Shown: one piece after another, positions 19,922 through 27,923 of the stretch | Numbering within the stretch: the first letter of the stretch is position 1 | Layout: every line of letters starts with the position of its first letter | Assembly (NCBI GenBank): GCA_029558955.1 | Contig: JAKQCW010000063.1 | Location: 1 to 35,604, forward strand | Source of the DNA: Chloroflexota bacterium | GTDB taxonomy: Bacteria; Chloroflexota; Anaerolineae; JAAEKA01 | Reading direction: 5' to 3' | Length of the DNA stretch: 35,604 nt | Notes under the pieces: model-generated | Told to the model about the DNA's origin: nothing | Database searches by the model: none | Seen by the model: the letters and a program-made list of their open reading frames with translations, nothing else | Program-made: the position numbers and the translations under genes

Positions 19922-20239
19922 GCACTCCACGCTTTATGTCTCACGCAAAGACGCCAAGGCCGCAAAGGGCAGATTTTCTTGGCGTTCTTGGCGGCTTTGC
20001 GTGAGAATCATGAACTGCTGAATCTCAGCACTCCACGCTTTATGTCTCACGCAAAGACGCCAAGGCCGCCAAGGGCAGATTTTCTTGGCGTTCTTGGCGG
20101 CTTTGCGTGAGAATCGTGAACTGCTGAATCTCAGCACTCCACGATTTATGTCTCACGCAAAGCCGCCAAGGCCGCCAAGGGCAGATTTTCTTGGCGGCCT
20201 TGGCGGCTTTGCGTGAGAATCATGAACTACTGAAACTGG
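19922..20239. repeat. 106-bp tandem repeat, three units, each a long hairpin
   Basis: GCACTCCACGCTTTATGTCT or a close variant starts units at 19922, 20028 and 20134, an exact 106-bp period. Inside each unit TCTCACGCAAAG..CGCCAAGG pairs with CCTTGGCGG-CTTTGCGTGAGA (about 28-30 bp per stem, few mismatches) around a GGCAGATTTT loop. Stem changes between units look partly compensatory (GACG/CGTT in two units, GCCG/CGGC in the third). A degenerate single copy is at 2100-2160. This could be a mobile palindromic element family or a structured RNA. Confidence 0.92.
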
Positions 20240-20290
20240 AGACGAACTGGTTTTATGATGCGCGTCATGGCGTCCGATTGCCATTGGCTG

Positions 20291-20296
20291 TATAAT
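20291..20296 (+). promoter_or_regulatory. Candidate -10 (TATAAT) upstream of lysoplasmalogenase
   Basis: A perfect TATAAT lies 307 bases upstream of the plus-strand gene at 20603, with no good -35 at 16-18 bp. If used, the leader would contain all four 49-bp repeat units. Evidence is the hexamer and its position only. Confidence 0.3.
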
Positions 20297-20371
20297 CCGT
20301 GGCGGACGAGTGGCAGAGGCTGAGTAGCTTCGGGCCGTGCAACGCCTGTCGAGCCACACCGCCCGACCTCA

Positions 20372-20550
20372 ACCGCTCTGGCCGGTCTCCGACCGAGCCA
20401 CCCCGCGCGACATCTTACCAGCCGCTCTGGCCGGTCTCCGACCGAGCCAGCCCGCGCGACATCTCACCAACCGCTCTGGCCGGTCTCCGACCGAGCCAGC
20501 CCGCGCGACATCTCACCAACCGCTCTGGCCGGTCTCCGACCGAGCCAGCC
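20372..20550. repeat. 49-bp tandem repeat, four units (GGTCTCCGACC core)
   Basis: GGCCGGTCTCCGACCGAGCC starts at 20380, 20429, 20478 and 20527, exactly 49 bp apart, with linkers such as CCGCGCGACATCTCACCAAC conserved in the middle units. The same 20-mer is found at 3681-3732 and in inverse orientation at 26335-26449. The last unit ends about 55 bases before the lysoplasmalogenase ATG. Confidence 0.93.
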
Positions 20551-20602
20551 CGAACAGCCGCTCCGGCCGCATCATCCCCAAAAAGCAAGGAACCCCTGTG
20601 TC

Positions 20603-21295
20603 ATGAACGCCTCTGCTCCCACCCTTTCCACCCTCTCCACCCGCAGCAAGGTCCTGCTGGTGCTTGGCCTGATTGCCGCGGTGATCTTTCTGGCCTCTGG
20701 CTCTCTGGAGAACAACGCCATGCTGCGCTTGATCTCCAAACCGATCCCGGTGCTGTTGATGGCCCTGTGGGTCAGCGGCCTGCAGGTCAAGGGTCGTTAT
20801 CAACTGGCGATCATCATCGGCCTGCTGCTGAGCGCACTGGGCGATCTGCTGCTGGAGATGTCTGATGCCACCTTCCTGCTGGGGTTGATCGCCTTCCTGC
20901 TGGGACACGTGGCCTACATCGTGGCCTTCCTGCAAGACACCCGCAAACTGCTCCCCTACTACGGCGCCGCGGCCTATGCCTATGGCCTCTTTGCCATGTT
21001 CTTCCTGCTGAGCACCGGCGACCTGAAGGGGATGTTGATCCCCGTGCAGATGTACATCCTGGTGATCAGCACCATGCTCTGGCGTGCGGCCTGTCGCCGC
21101 GAGGTGCCCACGCTGCCCCGCTTTTCCGTCTGGGCCGGCTTGGCCGGCGCGTTGCTCTTCGTTGCCAGCGACAGCATCCTGGCCTTCCGGCTTTTCAACA
21201 CCCCCATCCAACTGGGCGGTATCGCGGTCATGTTGACCTGCTGGCCGGCGCAGTTGGGCATCGCCCTATCGGCCTGGCGACGCGGCGGTTGGTGA
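20603..21295 (+). CDS. Lysoplasmalogenase, YhhN/TMEM86 family
   Basis: This 230-residue polytopic membrane protein has about eight short hydrophobic helices. The family hydrolyses the vinyl-ether bond of lysoplasmalogens to an aldehyde and a glycerophospho-base. Family signatures seen are LISKPIPVLLMALWV, IIIGLLLSALGDLLLEM and LLFVASDSILAFRLFNTP, with acidic residues in GD and SDS where the active site is placed. Length fits the family (210-240). The start at 20603 has AAGGA about 11 bases upstream, which is weak. It is the only sizeable plus-strand gene in the first 30 kb and faces the methyltransferase gene tail to tail across a palindrome array. Confidence 0.87.
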   Translation: MNASAPTLSTLSTRSKVLLVLGLIAAVIFLASGSLENNAMLRLISKPIPVLLMALWVSGLQVKGRYQLAIIIGLLLSALGDLLLEMSDATFLLGLIAFLLGHVAYIVAFLQDTRKLLPYYGAAAYAYGLFAMFFLLSTGDLKGMLIPVQMYILVISTMLWRAACRREVPTLPRFSVWAGLAGALLFVASDSILAFRLFNTPIQLGGIAVMLTCWPAQLGIALSAWRRGGW

Positions 21296-21299
21296 GATA

Positions 21300-21449
21300 A
21301 GGACTGTCAGTCCTGCGCGCGACGATTCAAGGACTGTCAGTCCTTCGCGCGACGATTCAAGGACTGTCAGTCCTTCGGAGGACTGACAGTCCTGCGCGCT
21401 ACGGAGGACTGACAGTCCTGCGCGTTACGATTCAAGGACTGTCAGTCCT
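21300..21449. repeat. Six palindromes AGGACTGNCAGTCCT between convergent genes
   Basis: Copies lie at 21300, 21330, 21360 (30-bp spacing), then 21379 and 21405 in the opposite orientation, then 21435. The third and fourth form a perfect 15-bp stem with loop TCGG (21360-21393). It lies exactly between the stops of two converging genes, so it may act as a bidirectional terminator, although no T-run follows. The methyltransferase stop codon (21442-21444) falls inside the sixth copy. Confidence 0.9.
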
Positions 21450-22296
21450 GCGCGTCCTGCGCGTTCGCCTTCACCCCGACCAGATAGCGGTGATGCGCCC
21501 ACACGGCCTTGATCTGCCAGGGCAGCGCGGCGTGATCCAGCCAGGCGTAGCGCATCACCTGCTGGCGCAGCTCCGGCTGTTCGCCCAGGTAATAGGCCAT
21601 GGTCGACCAGGTCCAGCCCTCGCCCTCGAACTGATCCTGTAGCTTGGCCGAACGGATGCCCAGGCGCTGCAAAACCTCGCTGGCCGGCATCACCGTGTCG
21701 GGCCAGGGGGGCACGTCCAGCACCCCTTGGTCGACGATCTGCACGCCGGCCGCGTGCAGGATGCCGCGGATCATGCCCATGTCCACCCACGCCTCGCGCG
21801 CCCCGATCTCCTGAAAGAAGCCCGGCTCCAGCAGGTGTTTGCGCATGAAATAGCCCACCTGCCAGCGGTTGGGCATGGCCACGAAGACCACCCGCCGGCT
21901 GACCCGCGCCAGCTCGTGCAGCAAGGCCTGCGCGTTGGGCAGATACCAGAGGCCGGCCCACTCCCAGGCCAGGTCGAAGCTGTTGTCGGCAAAGGGCAGC
22001 CGGCCCCAGTCCAACACCTGCACCAGGCGCACCGGCAGCGCCAGCTCCTGCCAGATGCGCTGCACCCCATCCAGCCGCGCCTGATTGTCGTCGGCCAGCG
22101 TCACCTGACAGCCGGCCTGGGCCAGCGCCACACTGTTGATGCCGCTGACGCCGGCCATGCCGTACAGCGGCGCCTCCAGCACGCTTTCGATGCCATGCTC
22201 GGCTCGCAGGTCCAGCAAAAAGTCGTTCAACACGAAGCGCTCGTAGACCAGCCCCAAGCCTTCGTTGTAGTCAGTCAGATAGTGTTGCCAATCCAT
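21442..22296 (-). CDS. Class I SAM-dependent methyltransferase
   Basis: This 284-residue soluble protein has motif I region VLEAPLYGMAGVSGINSVAL, an acidic strand-2 end in CQVTLADDNQARL, and the post-motif region LPFADNSFDLAWEWAGLWYL, typical of Methyltransf_11 proteins. The glycine-rich loop is longer than the usual GxGxG. The substrate is unknown; the setting (glycosyltransferases directly upstream) suggests a sugar or lipid-linked glycan. The start at ATG 22296 has GAGGTG 10 bases upstream, and the gene overlaps the end of the upstream GT-C gene by 26 bases. The C-terminal KANAQDAQD and the stop codon are encoded by the edge of the palindrome array, so the natural C-terminus may have been altered. 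Confidence 0.82.
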   Translation of the reverse strand: MDWQHYLTDYNEGLGLVYERFVLNDFLLDLRAEHGIESVLEAPLYGMAGVSGINSVALAQAGCQVTLADDNQARLDGVQRIWQELALPVRLVQVLDWGRLPFADNSFDLAWEWAGLWYLPNAQALLHELARVSRRVVFVAMPNRWQVGYFMRKHLLEPGFFQEIGAREAWVDMGMIRGILHAAGVQIVDQGVLDVPPWPDTVMPASEVLQRLGIRSAKLQDQFEGEGWTWSTMAYYLGEQPELRQQVMRYAWLDHAALPWQIKAVWAHHRYLVGVKANAQDAQD

Positions 22297-23695
22297 CAGA
22301 CGTAGTCACCTCATCGGTCTGGTTTGCAAGTTCGGCGGCAGCCGGCCGGGCAGCTCCGCCGCGCTCGCCGCGCACAAAGAGCCATGTCCACCACACCAAC
22401 AGCGCCGTGTTGGCCGCCGACAGCGCGAAGCGGATGTCGGGCAGCCGCTCCATCAGTTGAAGCTGGGCGCGCGTCAGCGGCAGGACGTGGATCAGGTTGA
22501 GAAACACCGTCAGGCTCAACAGCAGGAAGGGCAGCCGCGCCGGTCGCAACAGCGCCGCAGCCACCGCCAGCGGCGCCAGCGCGGGCAGAATGTAGCGTTC
22601 GTGCATCTCTGTGGCCAGAATGAAAAAGCCAAAGATCAGCAGGCCGGCGGCAAAAAACGTTCCGATCTGCTGGATCGCATCGGCCGCCGGTTCCGACCGC
22701 GCCTTCTGCTCTGACCGGTCTCCTGACTGAGTCGGCCCAGCCGGCGTCTGCCAGCGACGGAAGAGAACGAACAGCACCAGCAGCGCGTAGCCAATGGTCA
22801 ACGCCATGCCCACGTGACGGATGGTGAGCGGCCCCAGCAGCGCGGTGGAGTCTTCCACCCAATAGCCGAGCAGCTCGCGCGTGCGGATGTGGGCGATGAA
22901 CCAGGGGTTGTAGGCGTTCATGCTCATGGCGGGGTAGCGCCCAACCGCCTTGACATAAATCGTGAGCAACGACTGCCCCGCGCCGCCCAGCCAGATGGGC
23001 AGCAGGCCCGCGGCCAACAGAGCCGCGGCCGCGCCGCCCCAGCGCAGCAGCGCCCGCCAGCCGCTTCGCCAGGCCAGCAGCGCCAGCAGCGGGACGATGG
23101 TGAGCGCCTGCGTCTTGGTGAGCAGCGCCAGACCCAGGAAGATGCCGCTCCAGCCCCAGCGTTTTCTGGCGGCCGCCAGCAGCGCGGCCATCATCCCCAG
23201 CGCCTGGAGCGAGTCGAACTGGCCCCAGATGGAACTGACGTAGATCACGGCCGGATTGAGCAGCCACAGCCCTGCGGCCAGCAGCGGCAGGCGGGAGGGC
23301 TGGCCATCGGGGCGGGGGCGCGCCGTTTCTGCCCGGCTCCGGCGCTCTTCGATCCCCGCGACCGCCAGGTAGAGCACGGCGCCGATGGCCAGGTCGGCCG
23401 CCGCCGATGGCAGTTTGATCAGCGCATATTGCAGCGGGGTGATCTCCAGGCTGGGGACGAACCGGGCATAGAGCTTGCTCAACCCCACCAGTTGCACCAG
23501 AAAAAGGGGCGGATAGTCGACCAGCGGCTCGCCGAACTGATACAGCTCCACCAGGCTGTGGCTGGCGCTGTAGCGCATCCAGGGAAAGAAGAAATAGGCC
23601 AGGTCGAAGTCGATCGGCTCGGGCAGCGGCAGGAGCAGCAGGCGGATCAGCAGCGCCGCGCCGCAGAGGAGCCAGAAACGGCGGTCGCGCATCAT
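22271..23695 (-). CDS. GT-C membrane glycosyltransferase, Gpi18-like (copy 2)
   Basis: This 474-residue integral membrane protein has about ten hydrophobic helices. It resembles the GPI mannosyltransferase-related family (COG5542/GT87-like), which transfers sugars from polyprenyl-phosphate donors outside the membrane. The first loop carries LPLPEPIDFDLAYFFFPWM, with the acidic residues expected of a GT-C active site. DYPPLFLVQLVGLSKLY and NPAVIYVSSIWGQFDSLQ are shared with the neighbouring paralogue. ATEMHERYILPALAPL lies near the C-terminus. Start 23695 overlaps the paralogue's stop (ATGA) with GGAGGG five bases upstream. A polar loop near residues 325-345 (TQSGDRSEQKARSEPA) is encoded by DNA resembling the dispersed GGTCTCC repeat, so it is probably a repeat insertion kept in frame. 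Confidence 0.85.
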   Translation of the reverse strand: MMRDRRFWLLCGAALLIRLLLLPLPEPIDFDLAYFFFPWMRYSASHSLVELYQFGEPLVDYPPLFLVQLVGLSKLYARFVPSLEITPLQYALIKLPSAAADLAIGAVLYLAVAGIEERRSRAETARPRPDGQPSRLPLLAAGLWLLNPAVIYVSSIWGQFDSLQALGMMAALLAAARKRWGWSGIFLGLALLTKTQALTIVPLLALLAWRSGWRALLRWGGAAAALLAAGLLPIWLGGAGQSLLTIYVKAVGRYPAMSMNAYNPWFIAHIRTRELLGYWVEDSTALLGPLTIRHVGMALTIGYALLVLFVLFRRWQTPAGPTQSGDRSEQKARSEPAADAIQQIGTFFAAGLLIFGFFILATEMHERYILPALAPLAVAAALLRPARLPFLLLSLTVFLNLIHVLPLTRAQLQLMERLPDIRFALSAANTALLVWWTWLFVRGERGGAARPAAAELANQTDEVTTSDGLATLSD

Positions 23696-25086
23696 ATGGT
23701 CCCTCCGGCGCTGCTACTGGCCGCGGCGCGCCGTTGGCGGCTGGCTGCGGCCAGGAAGAGGATCGACAGCCAGAGGAAGAGCAGCACACTGGCGGCCGAG
23801 GCCAGCAGCCGGTCGGCCGGGATGCTCTCCAGCAGCCGCAGGATGCCCGGCCCCCAGGGGAGCACACGCACCAGGTTGGCGGTGAAGACGGCGCTCAGCA
23901 GGAGATAGGGCCACAGGACGCGACGCCAGCAGGCCGCAGGAAGGGCCAGAAAAGCCAGCGCCGGCAGGCCATAGCGCTCATGCATCTCGGTGGGCAGGCT
24001 GAAGAAGCCGAAGATCATCATCCCCGCGGCGAAAAAGACCAGCAGACGGGACGCGGCCGGCTGCCAGCTCTGGCCGTTCTCGCCGGCCGGCGCCAGCGTT
24101 CCCCACAGCCGCCAGAGCAGCAGGGCGCTGTAGCTGGCCAACAGGCCGATCCCCACCCAGCGCAGCGTCACCGGTCCCACGACGCGCGCTGTGTCCAGCA
24201 GCTCGCGGCCAAGGACCTGCGCGCTGAGCACCTGCACCAGAAACCAGCCGTTGAAGGCATTGGCTGACAGCCGGGGATAGTAGCCCACGGAGCCGAAGTA
24301 AGCTGCCAGCACAGGGTCGCCAGCGCCGGTCAAGGCCAGGGGCAACAGGCCCAGCGCCAGCGTCCCGACCAGGCCCAGCGCGCCCATGATCACGGCGCGC
24401 AAGCTGTGCCGCCAGGCGAGCAGGATGAGGAGGGGCAAGAGGACGATGGCGTGCAGCTTGGTCAGCAGCGCCAGCCCCATGAACAGGCCGCTCCAGCCCC
24501 AGCGCTGCGCCAGCGCGGCCAGCAGCGCGGCCAGCAGCCAGAGGGTGTGGATCGAATCGACCTGCGCCCAGAATGCGCTGACGTAGACGATGGCCGGGTT
24601 GAGCGCCCACAGCCCGGCCGCCAGCAGCGGAAACCAGCGGCCAGCCCCGGTCATGCTGACCGCAGGCGTTGAAGCATCCCCGCTGTCTGACTGGGATCCC
24701 TCGCCGGGCCGCAGGGCGGCAAGCTGGGCAGCCGCGCAGTAGAGCAACACCGTGATCCCCAGATCGGCCAGCGTCGCCGGCAGCTTGATCAGCACGCTCT
24801 GCCACGGCGTGTATCCGAAGCCGGGAACCAGCGCGCCGTACAGCTTGCCCAGCCCCACCAGCAGCGCCAGATACAACGGCGGGTAGTTGACCGGCGGCTG
24901 GCCCTGCTGATAGAGCTGCGCCAGGCCGTGCTCCGCGCCGTAGGCCATCCACGGCAGCCAGAAGGTGGTCAGATCGGCGTCGAAGGGATCGGGCCGCGGC
25001 AGCAGCGCCAGGCGCACGGCCGCGGCCGCGGCCAACAGCAGCCAGAGCCAACGATCCCGCAGCGCACGATCCAGGGCGCGCATCAT
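23692..25086 (-). CDS. GT-C membrane glycosyltransferase, Gpi18-like (copy 1)
   Basis: This 464-residue paralogue of the next gene downstream has the same layout. The first-loop acidic motif is PRPDPFDADLTTFWLPWMAY, followed by NYPPLYLALLVGLGKLYGAL, NPAIVYVSAFWAQVDSIHTL and PTEMHERYGLPALAFL. It has about ten transmembrane helices. The pair are clearly tandem duplicates and may add successive residues to a lipid-linked glycan. Start 25086 overlaps the stop of the upstream peptidase-family gene as ATGA; a second ATG follows directly. GC content is very high, like its neighbours. Exact donor and acceptor cannot be told from sequence. Confidence 0.85.
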   Translation of the reverse strand: MMRALDRALRDRWLWLLLAAAAAVRLALLPRPDPFDADLTTFWLPWMAYGAEHGLAQLYQQGQPPVNYPPLYLALLVGLGKLYGALVPGFGYTPWQSVLIKLPATLADLGITVLLYCAAAQLAALRPGEGSQSDSGDASTPAVSMTGAGRWFPLLAAGLWALNPAIVYVSAFWAQVDSIHTLWLLAALLAALAQRWGWSGLFMGLALLTKLHAIVLLPLLILLAWRHSLRAVIMGALGLVGTLALGLLPLALTGAGDPVLAAYFGSVGYYPRLSANAFNGWFLVQVLSAQVLGRELLDTARVVGPVTLRWVGIGLLASYSALLLWRLWGTLAPAGENGQSWQPAASRLLVFFAAGMMIFGFFSLPTEMHERYGLPALAFLALPAACWRRVLWPYLLLSAVFTANLVRVLPWGPGILRLLESIPADRLLASAASVLLFLWLSILFLAAASRQRRAAASSSAGGTI

Positions 25087-26264
25087 CGGCGGCCCAGGAC
25101 TTCCAGCGCGATCTGGGCGTAGCCCTCTGCGGCCAGCAGCACGTCGGCCACCCGCACCTGCTCGTTGGAGGTGTGCGCCAGCCGGTCGTCGCCTGGGCCA
25201 AAGCCGATGGTGGGGATGCCGGCCTCGCCGCGCGTGTAGGCGCCGTCGGTGGAGAAGCCCCAGACGCGCAGCTTGGGCTTGTGTTCCAGGGCGCGCTCTA
25301 CCCCGCGCACCGCGGCCTTGACCAGCGGCGAGTCTTCGGGCATCAGCCAGGGGGGGTAGTATTCCAGCCCGCGATCGACATGGCCGGTGTAGGTGCGGGT
25401 CTCACGGCCAGCCACCACCACGTCGCCGCGCACCCCTTCGCGCTGCAAGATCTGGTGGATTTCGCTGACGGCCCGCTCGCGCGTCTCGCCCAGGGTCAGC
25501 CGCCGGTCGATGATCAGCTCGCAGTGGTCGGGCACCATGTTGCGGCTGCTGGAGGGGCAGTCGATGCCGGTGACGGCGATGCTGCCCTTGCCCAGCTTCG
25601 GGTCTTCTCCCAGATGGCCGGCCAGCAGTTCGATGCCGAAAATGACCTTGGAGGCCGCGTAGAGGGCATTTTCGCCCAGCTCCGGCGCGGAACCGTGGCA
25701 GGCGCGGCCCTCGGTGCTGACCAGCAGCTCGACCCGGCCGCGGTGTCCCAGGGCGATCTCCAGGTTGGTCGGCTCGCCCAGCACCACGAAGCTGGGCCAC
25801 AGCCCTTCGTCGTCGATCAGGGCGCGGATGGCCACCCCCTCGGCCGGCTCCTCCTGGACCACGGCGGCCACGATGATCTCACCCTTGGGCAGGGAGTCGG
25901 CGTCCAGCAGGGCCTTGACGCCGTAGATCATGGCGGCCAGGCCGCTTTTCATGTCCACCGAGCCGCGGCCGGAGAGCATGCCTTCCCGCACCTGGCCGCT
26001 GAAGGGATCGTCCAGCCAGGTGGCCGGATTGCCGATGCCCACGGTGTCCATGTGGCCGTCGAAGAGCAGCCGTTGGGCGCCCTTGCCCACGCGGCCGACG
26101 ATGTTGCCGGCCCGGTCGCGGTAGACCTGGTGAAAGCCCAGCCGGCGCATCTCGTCAGCCACGCGCGCGGCGATCTCGCCCTCGTCGCCGGAGTAGCTGC
26201 GGATGCGCACCAGATCGCTCAGAAAGTCAATGCAGGCGGATTGGTGTTGGGGGAGTAGGGACAT
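25083..26264 (-). CDS. M20 family metallohydrolase, YgeY/ArgE/DapE-like
   Basis: This 393-residue cytoplasmic di-zinc amidohydrolase carries all metal and catalytic positions: LLFDGHMDTV (H71, D73), SGRGSVDMKSG (bridging D104), VVQEEPAEG (catalytic E138, ligand E139), VLGEPTN, and the C-terminal GPGDDRLAHTSNEQV histidine. The dimerisation insert lies in between. WGFSTDGAYTRGEAGIPTIG resembles the YgeY (selenium-metabolism-linked) and carbamoyl-hydrolase branch. Its substrate is an N-acyl or N-carbamoyl amino compound. Co-translation (ATGA) with two lipid-linked glycosyltransferases is unusual for this family; it might act on an acylated amino sugar, or the linkage may be incidental. Start 26264 has only a weak upstream GGAT. 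Confidence 0.88.
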   Translation of the reverse strand: MSLLPQHQSACIDFLSDLVRIRSYSGDEGEIAARVADEMRRLGFHQVYRDRAGNIVGRVGKGAQRLLFDGHMDTVGIGNPATWLDDPFSGQVREGMLSGRGSVDMKSGLAAMIYGVKALLDADSLPKGEIIVAAVVQEEPAEGVAIRALIDDEGLWPSFVVLGEPTNLEIALGHRGRVELLVSTEGRACHGSAPELGENALYAASKVIFGIELLAGHLGEDPKLGKGSIAVTGIDCPSSSRNMVPDHCELIIDRRLTLGETRERAVSEIHQILQREGVRGDVVVAGRETRTYTGHVDRGLEYYPPWLMPEDSPLVKAAVRGVERALEHKPKLRVWGFSTDGAYTRGEAGIPTIGFGPGDDRLAHTSNEQVRVADVLLAAEGYAQIALEVLGRR

Positions 26265-26290
26265 GGTCGGTTATCCAGTGACTGAGTGAT

Positions 26291-26452
26291 AAGGCGTCCA
26301 TGCGTTGGGCGCACGACTGTGGCTGAGAACAGCGGGCCTCGGTCGGAGACCGGCCCGAGCAGCGAGACCGGGCTATTGGGTGACAAGGCGCCCATGCGTT
26401 GGGCGCACGACTGTGGCTGAGAACAGCGGGCCTCGGTCGGAGACCGGCCCCT
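26291..26452. repeat. 94-bp repeat, about 1.7 copies, with inverted GGTCTCC element
   Basis: AAGGCGTCCATGCGTTGGGC at 26291 recurs as AAGGCGCCCATGCGTTGGGC at 26385, a period of 94 bp. Each unit ends with GGCCTCGGTCGGAGACCGGCC (26335-26355 and 26429-26449), the reverse complement of the repeat found at 3681 and 20380. It fills most of the 231-base gap upstream of the M20 hydrolase gene, in the same orientation relative to that gene as the array ahead of the lysoplasmalogenase. Confidence 0.9.
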
Positions 26453-26495
26453 GACCCACCGGCGGAGCAGTGGCGTCCGCTGGCCGTTCACCAGG

Positions 26496-27923
26496 TCAAT
26501 AGGCGCCGCTCCCGGCGAATAGCTGCGGGATGGTGCGCAGGAGGATGCTCAGATCCAGCAGCGGCGACCAGTTCTCGATGTAGTAGATGTCCAGCAGCAC
26601 CATCTCCTCGAAGCTCAGGTCGCTGCGACCGCTGACCTGCCACAGGCCGGTGATGCCGGGCGCGGTGGCCAGGCGCTGGCGGTGCCAGTCGGCGTAGTCC
26701 GCCACCTCCTCAGGCAGCGCCGGCCGCGGCCCCACCAGGCTCATGTCGCCCAGCAGGGTGTTCCAGAACTGCGGCAGCTCGTCCAGGCTGGTGCGGCGCA
26801 GAAAACGGCCGACGCGGGTGATGCGCGGGTCCTCGCGGATCTTGAACATGGGCCCCTGCGCCTCGTTCAGGTGGCGCAGTTGATCCTTGATTTGGTCCGC
26901 GTCCTTGACCATGGTGCGGAATTTGTAAACCGCGAAGAGCTTGCCGTTGCGGCCGACGCGCGGCTGGCTGAAGATCACCGGCCCTGGGCTGTCCAGGCGA
27001 ATGGCCACGGCGATGATGGCCAACAGGGGCGAGAAGAGCAACAGACCCAGCGCCGAGCCCAGCACATCGACGCCGCGCTTGAAAAACCGCTCCCAGGGGC
27101 TGAGCTGGCTCTCGTTGGGCGTCAGCATGGGGATGCCGGCCACGTTTTGCATCTCCACCATGCTCAGGCTCATCTGGAAAAGATCGGGCACCACGCGCGG
27201 CCGAACATGGGCGCGCGCGACCTGGTTGGTGATGGCCAGAATCTGGCGGCGCTGCTGCCAGGGCAGGGTGATGACCACCTCGTCCACCTGGTGGCTGCGC
27301 AGCAGAGCGGGCAGGTTGGCCGTGTTGCCCAGCGCTTCGAAGCGGCCGATGTTGGTCGATCCCCGCTCGGGGTCATCGTCCACGAAGCCGATCACCTGAA
27401 AACCCAGCTCTGGCTGGGCCATCAGATTGCGCATCACCGTCAGGCCAACCTCGCCCGACCCGACGATCAACACCCGGTCTACGCCCAGGCCGCGCGCCCG
27501 CAGCATGCGCAGCAGGCCGCGGCGCAGCACGCGTGCTGCGATCAAAAAGAGGATGATCAGCAGCGTGGCGTAGAGGAAGAAGAGCCGGGAATAGACCAGC
27601 GGGCGCCAGAAGAAGATGAAGAAGACCGTCACCACGAAGCCGGTGAAGGCCCCGTTGATCACCCCGTAGATTTCATCCACCAACGAAGCGCCGCGCCGGA
27701 AGCGATAGACCCCGCTCAGGGCGAAGGAGAGCAGGATCATCCCCCCTTGCAGCGCAGCCAATGGAATGTAGGGGATGAAGGTGGTGTAATAGGCCGGATC
27801 CACCTGGCGAAACCATTGAAGCTGATAGCGCAGCAGATAGGCCAGCAGAAAGGCCAGCAGCATCAGCGCCAGGTCGACGACAATGGCCGCGCCGTTGATC
27901 AGACGGATGACGCGGCGGTTCAC
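26496..27923 (-). CDS. Polyprenyl-phosphate sugar-phosphate transferase, WcaJ/WbaP-like
   Basis: This 475-residue initiating enzyme of exopolysaccharide or O-glycan synthesis moves a sugar-1-phosphate from a nucleotide sugar to undecaprenyl phosphate. Its N-terminal half has four membrane helices and a CoA-binding-like domain ([18 protein letters not shown]). Its C-terminal bac_transf domain begins [20 protein letters not shown] and contains [49 protein letters not shown] and [18 protein letters not shown], all diagnostic. The start is GTG 27923, overlapping the upstream glycosyltransferase stop as GTGA. It ends just before the repeat-filled gap. Together with GT4 upstream it forms the start of a surface-glycan operon. 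Confidence 0.95.
   Translation of the reverse strand: MNRRVIRLINGAAIVVDLALMLLAFLLAYLLRYQLQWFRQVDPAYYTTFIPYIPLAALQGGMILLSFALSGVYRFRRGASLVDEIYGVINGAFTGFVVTVFFIFFWRPLVYSRLFFLYATLLIILFLIAARVLRRGLLRMLRARGLGVDRVLIVGSGEVGLTVMRNLMAQPELGFQVIGFVDDDPERGSTNIGRFEALGNTANLPALLRSHQVDEVVITLPWQQRRQILAITNQVARAHVRPRVVPDLFQMSLSMVEMQNVAGIPMLTPNESQLSPWERFFKRGVDVLGSALGLLLFSPLLAIIAVAIRLDSPGPVIFSQPRVGRNGKLFAVYKFRTMVKDADQIKDQLRHLNEAQGPMFKIREDPRITRVGRFLRRTSLDELPQFWNTLLGDMSLVGPRPALPEEVADYADWHRQRLATAPGITGLWQVSGRSDLSFEEMVLLDIYYIENWSPLLDLSILLRTIPQLFAGSGAY

Larger units (their letters stand above)
19756..20602. other. 847-base intergenic region made mostly of repeats
   Basis: Between the divergent SARP regulator and lysoplasmalogenase genes no credible coding frame exists. 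It contains the three 106-bp hairpin units (19922-20239), a lone perfect TATAAT at 20291, and the four 49-bp units (20372-20550). A further TGGTATCAT, an extended -10-like sequence on the plus strand, is at about 19837-19845. The first 160 bases hold nothing else recognised. Confidence 0.75.

Noticed and set aside
19922..20239. CRISPR array from the regular hairpin repeats
   Set aside because: The units are contiguous 106-bp tandem repeats without unique spacers, and no cas gene is present.
20372..20550. CRISPR-like 20-mer repeats at 49-bp spacing
   Set aside because: The 29-bp linkers between repeats are nearly identical to each other rather than unique spacers.
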